From Ostreococcus mediterraneus (Eukaryota; Chlorophyta; Mamiellophyceae; Mamiellales; Bathycoccaceae): 64,000 nt of DNA. The notes under the pieces are model-generated. The model worked only from the letters and a program-made list of their open reading frames with translations. It did no database searches and was not told the origin of the DNA. The stretch spans positions 372,001-436,000 of the forward strand of contig WMKK01000017.1 of the NCBI GenBank assembly GCA_012295225.1. The letters are read 5' to 3'. Position 1 is the stretch's first letter, and each line of letters opens with the position of its first letter. The position numbers were made by a program, and so were the translations under genes. Shown piece by piece: positions 1 through 10,469 of this stretch.

Positions 1-1071
1 CAATGTGCAGCAAGAACATGAGGAAAAACCACATAAATCCGAGCGCGCGGTCGCGCTTGCACGAATTATACAAGCGCTTGTACCACAGCGTGTATGCCCC
101 TGGCACGCCACACACAAGATAGATGAAGGCCATCAAAAAAGACGCGAACTGCCCATCCGTGAAGAGTCTCGCCGTGGCGACGAACATGTTCCCAAGCAAG
201 GCGAGTGCTAAAATGCAATACGCCGCGTAGCACATGCGCACAGCTCGCGCGTGATGCGAGGGAATCTCTTCACCAATATTGTGGTACGCAACAGGGTAGC
301 ATTTTAATGGCCAGTTGGGTGACTTGCCTCCGTCGCCGCCGCCGCCGTTGCGTTCGCGCAACTCCAAATCGCGCTCTCTGCGCAAAATCTCCGCCTCTCG
401 TCGATCCAAATCACGCTGCTGCGCCGCAAGCGCAGCCGACATGGCCTCGCCTCCACCCATGACCGGCGCGCTCGACGCACCGCTGAATCCGCCAAAGGCG
501 CTCTTCAACGCCGCCGACGCGCTCGAAGCGAATCCGCCCGAAGGCGCCGCCTCTCGCTTCCCAAATGCACTCTGCCCCGTCGCTGGTTGCGCCGCTGGTT
601 CTGCGTACGCTTGAACATCATATGCCCCAAATGTCGATCCCGGATTCACCGGCTCAGGCACACTCGCGGCGACGCGGCTCGCCGGCGCGAACGCGCGCGG
701 CGCCTCTGGCATGGGCACCTCTGGCAACGCCTCCGCGAACGCGCTCACGCCTTGCCCAACGCCCGCACCCGCGCTCTCGAATGGGTTACTAAACTCTTCC
801 TCCGCAGCGCTCGTCACTTGCGCGCGTGGAGCATCCTGTGTGCGCGTCGTCGGCGTCATCCGCGTCGTCGGTCAGAAAAGTTCCGATGAGATCTGAAACT
901 GCACTCTCGCTCTCAGCGCCTCGCGCGCGCGACGCGCGCGCACCGCTCGCGAACGCACGCCACGAACGCATTCGCGCACACCCAACCTACCTGTCGCGCG
1001 AACGGATTGACGCGCGCATCGATGCCGGAGCTCGCGAATGCCCCTGAAGGGGTCTCAAACGGATTACTCAT
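1..1071 (-). CDS. SCAMP: Secretory carrier membrane protein (SCAMP), 3' end outside the window
   Basis: Tetraspanning protein of post-Golgi and endocytic membranes. Proposed model: exon 1 is 991..1071 (27 codons, in-frame CAG before a GTAGGT donor) and exon 2 is 1..835, reached through a CACAG acceptor, giving a 155-nt intron. The spliced N-terminus carries three NPF motifs (MSNPFETP, VNPFARQ, FSNPFES), which in SCAMPs bind EH-domain proteins. A predicted helix rich in Arg/Glu (around QQRDLDRREAEILRRERDLE) and the SCAMP core with Cys-Tyr-Pro follow. Two hydrophobic segments are visible before the window edge, so the remaining membrane segments and the stop lie to the left. It is divergent from the SET-domain gene, with 185 bp between the start codons. 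Family assignment is secure; the exact intron is inferred. Confidence 0.88.
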
Positions 1072-1256
1072 CGTTTCCCTCGCGCGTGCGCGTCGCACGT
1101 CGCGCCCGTCGCCGCTCGGAGATGCACGCGCGCGAACTCAACGAGTACGCGCGCGCCGTCGTCGTTCGCTCGTCGCGTCGGTCGCGCCCGAGAGCCGTCG
1201 CACGTCGAGGAATAACGCGCGGTGTGCTCGGAAGATGCCTCAGATCGCCGCGCACG

Positions 1257-3836
1257 ATGGGCTACAGCGAGCGGCTCCAGAACCTCCTTAGCTCGGATCC
1301 GCTGACGACGGACGCGTGGGTGCAATGCGATTCGTGCCAAGTGTGGCGTCGCGTGCCGTTCACGGTGGCGGAGCGCTTGGGGGATAATCAAGCGTGGTTT
1401 TGTCATCAGAATTTCGACCAGAATTTCTCAACGTGCGAAGACCCGCAAGAGCTCGAGGATGACGAGATTGATGTGCTCATGCAAGCGCAGGAAAAAGCGG
1501 CGTCGAGGCCGCGCGGTGGAGCTGGGAGTAAGTCGAAAGTGCCGTCGAATGAGTGGTTTAGGATTACGCGAAACATTTTCACCCATCGACCGCCAAAGAC
1601 GGTGACGGAAGATGACGTGATGATTTGCTCGTGCGTCGTAGAAGATGGCGTGGGGTGTGGAGCCGATTGTTTGAATAGGCTCGTGCTCGCGGAATGCGAT
1701 CCGGCGTATTGCCCGTGTGGAACGGCGTGTCAGAATCAGCGATTTAGTCGTCGGAAGTTTAAAGAAACGGCGGTGGAACGCACGGGGAAGAAAGGACACG
1801 GTTTATTCGCTAAAGAACACATCAAGGCTGGGGAATTCATTTTGGAGTATCTAGGTGAGGTGTTACACGAAGAGGACTACGCGATGCGTAAGGAACGCTA
1901 TCAAGAAGAGGGACGGTCGCACTATTATTTCATGACGTTGTCGAGTAGCGAAACCATCGACGCGACAATTCGGGGTAACAGTGGGCGGTTTCTCAACCAC
2001 TCGTGCGCGCCGAATTGTGAAACACAAAAATGGATGGTTCGTGGTGAGTTGTGCATCGGTGTTTTCGCCACGCAGGACATTGCGCCTGGGGATGAAATTA
2101 CGATTGACTACAAGTTTGAACGCTTTGGAGAGAAACCATCGCGTTGCTATTGTATGGCGGGAGCGTGTTGCGGGTGGATTGGTGGCGCCAAGGCTGCTGA
2201 AGCAGCCAAGGCGTATAATGTCGATAGCGACGACGAAGAGACACACGAGGCAGATTTGTCTCCCGTGATGCATGAGCTCGATGAAGCGCAAATCGCTGCG
2301 GAGGAGGCCCGAGGCCGAGAAGCCAACGCCGACAGATTTACCCCGAAAAAGGTGGTGAAGACCGAAAAGACGTGGCGTCCGCCAGAGGAAGCGCGAGAAG
2401 TTGAGCGTCAACGCAAAGAGCGCGAGCGCGCCGAGCGAGGACCATCGCGCGTACGCTCGAGTGGCTCAAACGTTCGTCGCGTCAAGCCGCCAGCGGGATC
2501 GTACGCGAGCAAATGGAACGCCATGTCTGCGGGAGCGAAGAAGCGCACGGAAGTGGATGTCAAAATGGAAGATTTACAAGGCAACGCCGGAGGTTTGCGT
2601 TCGAAGGACGCTATTACGCAGTGCGTGCAACTCTTCAACTTGGCGTATCCCGTGGACGCCGACGGCAACGTCAACGTCGCGACTCGCGATCTCGGCTTGC
2701 TCCTCGAGGCTGTATCATTGACGAAGAATCCGACGTTACAGCACGCCTTGGTAGAGCGTGGTATTATGCAGTGCTTCCAAGTGTGTATTCAACGTCTTGG
2801 TGGCGCAGCAGCGGAGCCAGCGCACGCTGCCCTGTTGAGAAAGATTTTGAAAATTCTCGAAGCTTTCATGTTACACATGAAGGATCTCGTCGTGGCGAGG
2901 TTGAGCGACACACGCACGGCGCGTGGCACGTTATTAAAAGCTATTGGCGATTTGCGTGTCGCGAACGATACGCCCTTGATGAAGCTTGCTCGAGACTTTG
3001 AGTTTAAATACATTCCTGAAGGCGTCATGGGGCCGATGCCCGAACGTCCGCGCGCGCAGCCGCAGCAATCCATGCGACGCAACGACTCTGGCTCGGGATC
3101 ACCCGGTGGTGGTTGGGGTGCGCGGTCAGGCTCTGCGAACTCCTTGACGCGTTACGCGTCCATGGGAAATAGCGGCGGATTCAACGGTAGCGCGCCTCGA
3201 GGAAGCGCAATGGCGGGCGGTCGAGGTGGATTTGGCGGAAGCGCCCCTCCGGGAAGCTCCATGGGTCGAGGTGGCAACTGGGGCGGCCGCGGCGGCGCAG
3301 GGATGGGTAGTTTTAATTCTAGTGCGCCTCCGCAGTCAAGCTTAGCGCAAGCGATGCGGCCTCAAAATCCTGGTGGATATCCGCCGCCACCGGCTGGCGC
3401 GCCGCCGAGCGGCGCGGGTTGGGGCGCGCCGTCGCAAGGACGACCGCCCATGCCTGCTGCTCCCTACGATGCCAACCGTGGAATGAAGCGTGAACGTGAC
3501 GATCACATTCGCCACGCTCCAGCACCGCAACGAGCGAGTAAGCCGCTTTTGACCGCGCCATTGCCTTCGCAATTTGAAGACCCGCTCGGCGAGCTCTTCT
3601 CCGACGCCGTCACCGCCTTTGTCACCATGGAAGTGGAGGAGATGCGCGAGCCTACAAACCCATTGCACGTGCCTGGATCGAACTATGACCGACTCACCGC
3701 GCGCTGGTCCCTGGCCGCGCTTACCAAAGAGCAGAAAGAATGGAACGAGTCGCAAAAGCCCATCGTCGTCGCCGACATGCGCGCGCGCGTAACGAAATTC
3801 GTCCAAGAAGCCGCCGTCCAAGAGAGTTCGCGCTAG
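1257..3836 (+). CDS. CW-AWS-SET-postSET histone lysine methyltransferase (SDG8/ASHH2, SETD2 type)
   Basis: Probable histone H3K36 methyltransferase, 859 aa. A CW zinc finger covers about residues 19-66 (WVQCDSCQVWRRV), the Cys-rich AWS about 121-165, SET about 167-291 with the cofactor motif FLNHSCAPNC near residue 245, and a post-SET CxCxxxxCxGWIG near 296-309. CW modules in this family read H3K4 methylation, and the CW-then-SET order matches plant ASHH2/SDG8. A helical region about 447-580 and a long Gly/Ser/Pro-rich tail follow. The frame stays open upstream to 1038, but that would overlap the SCAMP coding exon, so I use the ATG at 1257, which places the CW finger directly at the N-terminus. 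Substrate specificity is inferred from architecture. Confidence 0.9.
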   Translation: MGYSERLQNLLSSDPLTTDAWVQCDSCQVWRRVPFTVAERLGDNQAWFCHQNFDQNFSTCEDPQELEDDEIDVLMQAQEKAASRPRGGAGSKSKVPSNEWFRITRNIFTHRPPKTVTEDDVMICSCVVEDGVGCGADCLNRLVLAECDPAYCPCGTACQNQRFSRRKFKETAVERTGKKGHGLFAKEHIKAGEFILEYLGEVLHEEDYAMRKERYQEEGRSHYYFMTLSSSETIDATIRGNSGRFLNHSCAPNCETQKWMVRGELCIGVFATQDIAPGDEITIDYKFERFGEKPSRCYCMAGACCGWIGGAKAAEAAKAYNVDSDDEETHEADLSPVMHELDEAQIAAEEARGREANADRFTPKKVVKTEKTWRPPEEAREVERQRKERERAERGPSRVRSSGSNVRRVKPPAGSYASKWNAMSAGAKKRTEVDVKMEDLQGNAGGLRSKDAITQCVQLFNLAYPVDADGNVNVATRDLGLLLEAVSLTKNPTLQHALVERGIMQCFQVCIQRLGGAAAEPAHAALLRKILKILEAFMLHMKDLVVARLSDTRTARGTLLKAIGDLRVANDTPLMKLARDFEFKYIPEGVMGPMPERPRAQPQQSMRRNDSGSGSPGGGWGARSGSANSLTRYASMGNSGGFNGSAPRGSAMAGGRGGFGGSAPPGSSMGRGGNWGGRGGAGMGSFNSSAPPQSSLAQAMRPQNPGGYPPPPAGAPPSGAGWGAPSQGRPPMPAAPYDANRGMKRERDDHIRHAPAPQRASKPLLTAPLPSQFEDPLGELFSDAVTAFVTMEVEEMREPTNPLHVPGSNYDRLTARWSLAALTKEQKEWNESQKPIVVADMRARVTKFVQEAAVQESSR

Positions 3837-3940
3837 GCACCTTGAGCACGCAATCGAAACAAAACAAAAGGCAACGACAATACATTACACTAGCGCGTAT
3901 TGGTGGCGTCATCATTAACCATTGGTAATATCGAGATGAC

Positions 3941-4651
3941 ATGACAGCACTGAGTCTTTCTCAACCTCAAAACGCGCCTCGCGCTCGCCACAACATGTCG
4001 CACTTCACCCAACGCCACGCCGCATCGTCGTCGGTTTCGATGACGGCGACGTCGTCCATGCTCGCGGCGACCGCGAACCGACGCACGGCGATGCGTCGTC
4101 AGCGTTGTTGCTCCGTAGCCGCGGCGGGCGTCATCCAACGCACCGGCGTCGACGAACCCGTCCCAGGTGGCGTCTCGCGCACCTTTGCCGTCGACATCGG
4201 CGGCGCATCGCCTGCGAAAGTATCGCTCAAGTACCCCAAAGACACCACCGCGGTGTGCATAGAGAGCGCGCGCCCGTTGGGGCTCGTCTTTGCCCAACGC
4301 GTGAGAGGCGTGACGACTGAAATATACGTGGACGAAATCGTTGACGGCTCCAACGCCGCCGCCGCGGGCGCGCGCGTGGGCGACGTCTTACGACTCACCA
4401 CCGCGGTGTTCCTAGTCAGCGCGCCCGTGGACGTCACGACGTGGTTGAATCCGCCGGCAAAGAGAAACGTCAAGGCGTACTACGAGTGTGATGGGAAGAG
4501 CTTTGACAACGTCATGAACGCCATCGCATCGCACAGCGTAGAGATCGACACGCCGAGTGGGAAGCAGGTGGTTGAAACAGTGGGCATGGTGTTTGAGCGA
4601 CAAGGGGCGGAGGAAGGCGCGGCGAAGGAGGTGAAATCGGTACAAGTGTAA
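3941..4651 (+). CDS. Putative plastid-targeted PDZ-like protein
   Basis: 236 aa. The first 60 or so residues are rich in Ser, Ala, Arg and Thr with almost no acids, like a chloroplast transit peptide. A second in-frame ATG at 3995 would still leave such a peptide. The mature part contains a PDZ-like stretch (PLGLVFAQ, then EIYVDEIVDGSNAAAAG and ARVGDVL), which resembles the ligand-binding loop and the 'G-hydrophobic-x-x-G-D' turn of PDZ domains found in plastid proteins. No catalytic protease domain is present, so it is not a DEG or CtpA enzyme. It is probably a scaffold or thylakoid-associated factor; the specific role is unknown. Confidence 0.6.
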   Translation: MTALSLSQPQNAPRARHNMSHFTQRHAASSSVSMTATSSMLAATANRRTAMRRQRCCSVAAAGVIQRTGVDEPVPGGVSRTFAVDIGGASPAKVSLKYPKDTTAVCIESARPLGLVFAQRVRGVTTEIYVDEIVDGSNAAAAGARVGDVLRLTTAVFLVSAPVDVTTWLNPPAKRNVKAYYECDGKSFDNVMNAIASHSVEIDTPSGKQVVETVGMVFERQGAEEGAAKEVKSVQV

Positions 4652-4909
4652 ACGCGTTTGCGGATAAAGCGACGACGCTCGAGACGCTCGAGGGTACAAC
4701 TCACACGACACACACGCAGCACACGCAGCACACGCGCGGTAGTATTGTTATTATTTTCATTATTGCTTTCGTTTTCATCGCCCGTGCGGCGCGCGCGTCG
4801 TCGTCATATCGGTCATTTGAATACGAGACGACGCCAGTGCGCGCCTCGGCTCACGGCTCCGCGACGGCTCACCGCACGAGCGCGCGCGTCGACGCCGCCA
4901 CGACGTCGC

Positions 4910-7525
4910 ATGGTCACGGTGACTGAGATTTCGTTAGATGACGAGCGTCGAGCGACGTCATCGCGCGCGGAAACCGCGCATTCACGCGTGAGCTCAGCGC
5001 ACACACAGAATCACGACGGCGACGACGAAGACGACGAAGGACCGCGCCCGGATTTCTACGCCATCCTCGGCGTGTCGCGCGCGGCGACGACGCGCGAAAT
5101 CACTGTCGCGTACCGCGCCAAGGCGCGCGAGGCGCACCCGGATAAAGCGCCGAACGGCGCACAAGATGCATTCACGGACATCGCGTTGGCGTACGAAGTC
5201 TTAAAAGATGACCGCAAACGCGCCTTTTACGACGCCGGCGGAAGCCTGCGCGAGATGGATGTGGACGTGGAAGAGTACGTGGACGCATTTATGCAGATAT
5301 TCGAGTCGATGTTCGGCGTAAGCGAGGGTGGGGTGAAGGGATTTGCGAAATTTGTGAAGAGCTTACCGGCGGAGGCGGCGGCGTCGATGCCGCCGTTTCC
5401 GTTTCCAAAGTTTTTATTTCCGACTGGGACGTTTCCGGAAGGCATGCGGTTCGAGGAGGATGACGTGCATTTTGGACCACCTCCCAAGGTGATGGCGTAC
5501 ATTGATGAGCACGGAGAGGATGCGTTGGCGGAGTTGGCGAGCGCGTTGAACGCGAAACGAATGTCGACGACATCAAAGCCAAAGACGTCGTCGGCGCGAT
5601 CTTCGCAGAAAATCCCTGTGGAGGATGTAGAAGAGGATGAATTGCGTGAGTTTTTACTCGAGGTGTGCGCTGAAGAAGGCTTTGATGCGAATGAAGTCGA
5701 AGCTGGCGACATGCGGGCGATGCTCGAGTACTTGATGTCAAACGAAGGATTGGACGACGACGGCAACGACGACGATGATAGCGACAGTTATGAGAGCGAG
5801 TACGACGAATACGTTGGTGAAGACGCCGATATTCGTGCGGCTGCTGAGGCATTTAGTGAGGGGTTGTCGATTTCGAACGATCCAAAGCGCGCGTGGTTTG
5901 CCGCCGCAAAGGCGGGCGCTTTGCTCGAAATGCGCGACGCCTACGCCGTCGACTCGACGTTGCCGTATGAACGCTCTAGCGGTATTGGGCATACCGCAGC
6001 GCATTGGGCCGCCGCGAGAAACCACATCGATGTCTTGCGCTGGCTCGTGAACGATTTGAAGTTTGACGTCGACTTTCGGAATCATTGTCAAGCGACGGCT
6101 TTGCACGCCGCGGCTGGAAATGGACAACTCAAGTGCGTGAAATTCCTTTTAGATGCCGGTGCCGATGCCGATGCGCGAGATGAAATTGGAGAAACCCCGG
6201 CTGACGTGGCTATTCGCATGAAATGCGATGGGGAGCTCATCAAATTGCTCAGAGTTGGGGGCACCGGCGGCGACGATGACGCGAACGAAGCGCGCGTGGC
6301 GTGCGACGAACCCCCGCCGCGCGTTGAGGATGCGTTATCAATTGAAGATGTCGAAAGATTCGTCACCGAGTCAATATCCTCGAGTGCTGTGGAGTCTATG
6401 GCAGCTATGGACGCGGTACAGGCACTCGACAAGGAGCTCAATCGCCGCTGGCTCGACGCCGCCAAGGCGGGCGACGAACGCGCCATGCGAATTGTGTACG
6501 CAGAAAACCCCGACGTCTTGTACGCGTACGGTAAAGGCACGAATTATGGATTCTCTGGGAACTCTGCCATGCACTGGTGCGCGTCAAAGGGGCTTTTAAG
6601 GCATGTTCAGTGCATGCGGTGGTTATTTTCGCTCGGCGTGGATGTCAACGGGTGCAGAAACATGGGCGATTCGACGGCGGCGCATTCCGCCGCTGGTTCT
6701 GGAAGCATTCCATCTTTAATCGCACTCATTCACGAGTTTTCGTGCGACTTGGAGTTGAAAAATGATTTAGGTCAAACGCCGCGCGATGTTGCCATCGCAC
6801 GCGGGGACCAAGACACCGCGCACGCGATCGAGTATCACAAGAAACTTCGAGCGGCGCGCGCGACGTTTGTTCAGACGAAATCGTACACGTTAAAGGATGC
6901 TCGCGACGTGCTCGAACTCGCCGCTGCAGACGATTCCACCCTTCGCGGATTGACAGAAAAGAGAGAAATCGTCGCTGCGATTGAAAAATTACTCGCGGCG
7001 GTTCCAGGCTCAGCGCCAAGTCGACCGACGAAGCCGGCGCCGACGCTTCGGGCGACGGCGGCGGCTCCAAACGAACGTGTCGAAGAAAGCGACGCGCTGG
7101 TGGCGAAATCACAACTAGCCAAAGACCGCGGTAACGCTGCGTTCACCGCGCGTGATTTCCCACGCGCCATCAAGGCATTCAGCATGGCTATTCGCCTCGA
7201 CAGGACGAATCACGTGTTGTACTCCAATCGCAGCGCCGCGTACGTCGGCGCGGGACAATTCGAAGAAGCGCTGACGGATGCCCAAAAATGCGTCTCTCTC
7301 GCCCCAGACTGGGGTAAAGGATACGCCAGGCAAGCGTGTGCACTCGACGCCATGGGTCAGCACGCCGAGGCGGTGAAAGTGTGTGCCCGGGGCGTCGCGA
7401 GAGACCCGGCGTGCGACGCGCTCCGGCGTCAATTTGAAGCTTCAAAACTCGCCGTGCGCGACGCCAACGCGCGTTACAAAGAAATGTGGGGCACCGATCC
7501 AAATAATAATCACACGCACGCGTAG
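4910..7525 (+). CDS. DnaJ (type III J protein) with ankyrin repeats and C-terminal TPR
   Basis: 871 aa from the ATG at 4910. The frame is open from 4658, but the extra 84 residues are an Arg-rich translation of upstream DNA. The J domain spans about residues 49-110 with the HPD motif intact at 76-78, so it should stimulate an Hsp70 ATPase. Acidic linkers follow. Two ankyrin blocks lie at about 324-444 and 524-640, each with recognisable ALHAAA or AHSAA-type helices. A TPR unit of about three helical pairs sits at about 734-845 (AKDRGNAAFTARDFPRAIKAF), resembling the TPRs that hold Hsp70/Hsp90 tails. The combination suggests a co-chaperone that recruits a client through ankyrins and the chaperone through J plus TPR. 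It has no signal peptide. Confidence 0.88.
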   Translation: MVTVTEISLDDERRATSSRAETAHSRVSSAHTQNHDGDDEDDEGPRPDFYAILGVSRAATTREITVAYRAKAREAHPDKAPNGAQDAFTDIALAYEVLKDDRKRAFYDAGGSLREMDVDVEEYVDAFMQIFESMFGVSEGGVKGFAKFVKSLPAEAAASMPPFPFPKFLFPTGTFPEGMRFEEDDVHFGPPPKVMAYIDEHGEDALAELASALNAKRMSTTSKPKTSSARSSQKIPVEDVEEDELREFLLEVCAEEGFDANEVEAGDMRAMLEYLMSNEGLDDDGNDDDDSDSYESEYDEYVGEDADIRAAAEAFSEGLSISNDPKRAWFAAAKAGALLEMRDAYAVDSTLPYERSSGIGHTAAHWAAARNHIDVLRWLVNDLKFDVDFRNHCQATALHAAAGNGQLKCVKFLLDAGADADARDEIGETPADVAIRMKCDGELIKLLRVGGTGGDDDANEARVACDEPPPRVEDALSIEDVERFVTESISSSAVESMAAMDAVQALDKELNRRWLDAAKAGDERAMRIVYAENPDVLYAYGKGTNYGFSGNSAMHWCASKGLLRHVQCMRWLFSLGVDVNGCRNMGDSTAAHSAAGSGSIPSLIALIHEFSCDLELKNDLGQTPRDVAIARGDQDTAHAIEYHKKLRAARATFVQTKSYTLKDARDVLELAAADDSTLRGLTEKREIVAAIEKLLAAVPGSAPSRPTKPAPTLRATAAAPNERVEESDALVAKSQLAKDRGNAAFTARDFPRAIKAFSMAIRLDRTNHVLYSNRSAAYVGAGQFEEALTDAQKCVSLAPDWGKGYARQACALDAMGQHAEAVKVCARGVARDPACDALRRQFEASKLAVRDANARYKEMWGTDPNNNHTHA

Positions 7526-7646
7526 GCGCATCGAATCCGCGCCCATCACGCGCCTAGTTTATGCAATAGTAGTGTCAAATGTCAAATGTGAGAGAAGTTC
7601 CGAAAAAGTTCCGCTCCGCAGTGCGCGACGCTCGTAGTAGCGCATA

Positions 7647-8615
7647 ATGTCCGCGCTCGCCAAGCAAACGCCCGCCGTGCGCATCGCCGCGTGCGTCGTC
7701 GGTGTCGTAGGGTCGTTAATCGTGTACGGCATCTTACAAGAACGCATCATGACGCGCCCGTACGGCGTCGAGAGTGAATACTTCAAGTACTCTGTCTTTC
7801 TAGTGCTCAGCAATCGCATCTTATCCGCGTCGCTCGCGGCGGTGATATTAACGTACACGCGAGGAGCGGTGCAGCCCGTGGCGCCGTTGTATAAGTACGC
7901 CATTGTGAGTGGATCTAACGTCGTGGCGACGACGTGTCAGTACGAGGCGTTGCGGTACGTGTCGTTTCCGGTGCAAACGCTTGGGAAGTGCGCGAAGATG
8001 ATTCCTGTGATGATTTGGGGATTTTTTATCAACCAACGGCGATATAATTGGAGTGATTATTTAATAGCGACGTGTGTGACCGTTGGGTGCACGATTTTTG
8101 CGCTCTATGGAAGCGTGACGCACAAGCACTCGGCGAGCGGGTCGAACACGAGCGCCAAGGGTGGCGCGCTCATGCTCGGCTACCTCGGCTTTGATGGTTT
8201 CACATCGACGTTTCAAGATAAATTATTCAAGGGATACCAAATGGAAACGTATAATCAGATGTTATGGGTCAACGCGTGCTCGGCGTCGGTATCGTTGCTG
8301 TGGTTGCTTTCAGACTCCGCCTTTGGCAAGGCTTTAGAATTCATCGCCCGTCACCCGGCGGTCCTCAAGGACATCATGGTGCTCTCATTAAGCGCCATGT
8401 TTGGACAGTTATGCATCCTATACACCATTCGTGAATTCGGGGCGTTACTATTCGCAACCATCATGACCACGAGACAATTACTCTCCATCTTGCTCTCGTG
8501 CGCGCTCTTCTTGCACCCGCTCACGGCGCAACAGTGGTTCGGCACCGCCCTCGTCTTCGGTTCGCTCTACGGCCAAGTCTACCTCAAAAATTTCAACAAA
8601 CCGCAGACGACGTGA
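7647..8615 (+). CDS. SLC35B-type nucleotide-sugar / PAPS transporter (UAA family)
   Basis: 322 aa with about nine or ten hydrophobic segments and a normal length for the family. The run TCQYEALRYVSFPVQTLGK followed by IPVMIWG is the signature central region of SLC35B transporters (plant UTR5-like proteins, animal PAPST1), and GFDGFTSTFQDKLF is the matching second-half motif. Such proteins exchange a nucleotide-linked donor (UDP-sugar or PAPS) into the ER or Golgi lumen for the nucleotide monophosphate. The C-terminus ends in KNFNKPQTT, with no clear ER-retrieval KKxx signal. The substrate cannot be decided from sequence. The start is the first ATG in frame, 121 bp after the previous stop codon. 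Confidence 0.88.
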   Translation: MSALAKQTPAVRIAACVVGVVGSLIVYGILQERIMTRPYGVESEYFKYSVFLVLSNRILSASLAAVILTYTRGAVQPVAPLYKYAIVSGSNVVATTCQYEALRYVSFPVQTLGKCAKMIPVMIWGFFINQRRYNWSDYLIATCVTVGCTIFALYGSVTHKHSASGSNTSAKGGALMLGYLGFDGFTSTFQDKLFKGYQMETYNQMLWVNACSASVSLLWLLSDSAFGKALEFIARHPAVLKDIMVLSLSAMFGQLCILYTIREFGALLFATIMTTRQLLSILLSCALFLHPLTAQQWFGTALVFGSLYGQVYLKNFNKPQTT

Positions 8616-8892
8616 GCGTTTCACATCGACACGCGTCGTCATCACACCATCGCAACCGTAGCCGCCGACGTCGTTCCGCCCGGCGTCCTAGTAGCCCAAA
8701 AAGATTCCCTCATACATTCACAAACATTCCCCCATCACGTCCAAGATAAGACGCGTATCACCCCACACACCACCGCGATACATCCGAATGTCCCATACTC
8801 GGCCACATATAACCCCATATACCCTATGCCCTCGCGGTCGCACGCGTGCCCACGCCGCGCGCCGACGTCACACGCCGACGACCGCGAATCCA

Positions 8893-10469
8893 ATGGCGCT
8901 CGCCCGCGCGAGCGTGAGTTTCTCGACCACCGCCGCGTCGGTGTCGACGCCGACGCATAGCGATGCGTCGCGCACCGCTCGAGGTACGGCCACGCGCGAT
9001 GGCGGCGCGAGAGACGGGACACGGTGATGCGCGATGCGCGCGGATGCGCTGGCCAACGTGTCGCGCGAGACGTTGGATGCGCCGTGACGCGCGGCGCGAC
9101 GGGCGAGGCGCGCGTGCGGGGGGGAGTTCGCGTGCGATGTGTAGTCGTACGCGATGTGCGCGCGCGCGCGGATGGATGCGATGGGCGAGGGCGACGCGCG
9201 AGGGTCGGATGGATGCGACGCGGGCTGGAGGTTTTGGACGGCGTCGGATCGCGCGCGCGCGGGACGCGGGTTCGCGCTCGACGACGCGTGGTGTTTCGGT
9301 CGCGTGCGCGGTGACTAACGATGCGTTGTGTTGTTTTGTATGATATAGGTGTGATTATGAGACGCGTGAGTGGGGCGAGACGCGAGGCGTTCGTGTCCCG
9401 CGCGGTGACCGCGCCCGGCGTGATCGAGCTCGGCGACGAGAGCGACGACCAGGTGGTGTGGAAGCGTCTCGGGCAGCAAGGCGTCGATAAGGCGTGTGAA
9501 TTGTGGAGTGCGGTGAACTCTGAGGCGGCGGCGGCGGCGAAAGGCGCTTGGGCTGGTGTGAAGCCCTCACACAAGGTTTTCTTGAGCGATATCTTGGCGA
9601 GCCCAAAGCGCAACGCGTTTGTGCGCAAGTGGATCGAGACGGATGTGACGTACGCGAGTTTTATCGGTGTCATGCACTTGGGATGCTTGTTGGCGCCGTT
9701 TACGTTTACCTGGGGTGCTTTTAAGTGTTTCTTGGCCATGTACTTCATCACCGGTTGCTTGGGCATCACGTTGAGCTATCACAGACAGCTCTCGCACAAG
9801 AGCTTTCGAACGCCCAAGTGGCTCGAGTACGCGCTGGCGTATTGCGGCGCTTTAGCCGTGCAAGGCGACCCTTTGGAGTGGGCGTCGTCGCACCGTCACC
9901 ACCACCAACACACGGATACGCCAAAGGATCCGCACACCCCTTACGAAGGGTTCTGGTGGTCCCACGTGGGTTGGTTATTGGATAACGAAGCCACCATCGA
10001 ACGCGTGGGCGATCGTTCAAACGCGCAAGAGCTCGCCGCGCAGCCGTTTTACCGCTTCATGGAGAAGACGTACATGTGGCACATCGCCGCCTCGGCGGTC
10101 GCGTTGTACGCCATCGGTGGCTTGCCGTGGCTCATTTGGGGGTTCTGCGTCCGCACCGTGTGGGTGTATCACATCACCTGGGCCGTAAACTCCGTCTCCC
10201 ACTGCTGGGGCTCGCAAGAGTTCAACACGGGCGACTTGTCGCGGAACAACTGGCCCATAGGTATTTTGGCGTTTGGTGAAGGTTGGCACAACAACCACCA
10301 CGCGTTTGAATTTAGCGCTCGCCATGGATTACGATGGTGGCAATTCGACATGACGTGGATAGTGATCTGCGTGCTCAAGTTTTTGCGATTGGCAGACAAG
10401 GTGAAGTTGCCAAAGGAGGCGCAAATGGAGCGCATGCGATTCGCGCCCGCCGGCGGAGCGTCGGCGTAA
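8893..10469 (+). CDS. Plastid acyl-lipid / acyl-CoA desaturase (FAD5/ADS, Delta-9-like family)
   Basis: Membrane di-iron fatty-acid desaturase, 403 aa after splicing. Proposed exons are 8893..8983 (91 nt) and 9349..10469, with a 365-nt intron using donor GTACGG, branch-like GACTAAC and acceptor ATATAG. The single exon-2 frame alone lacks an ATG-led targeting peptide, and the splice joins in phase to a Ser/Thr/Ala/Arg-rich transit-like leader. The three histidine boxes are intact: HRQLSH at 175, HRHHHQH at 212 and EGWHNNHH at about 342-348. There is no cytochrome b5 domain, so it is not a front-end desaturase. The family introduces the first double bond in C16/C18 acyl chains; position and carrier (MGDG or acyl-CoA) are unknown. 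Confidence 0.88.

Noticed and set aside
1038-1256. 73-residue N-terminal extension of the SET-domain protein
   Set aside because: It would overlap the SCAMP exon 1 on the other strand and is Arg-rich; the CW finger starts just after the ATG at 1257.
8735-9769. 344-codon minus-strand frame over the desaturase promoter, intron and exon 2
   Set aside because: Arg/Thr/Pro-rich translation of GC-rich DNA, overlapping the firmly identified desaturase; no conserved motif.
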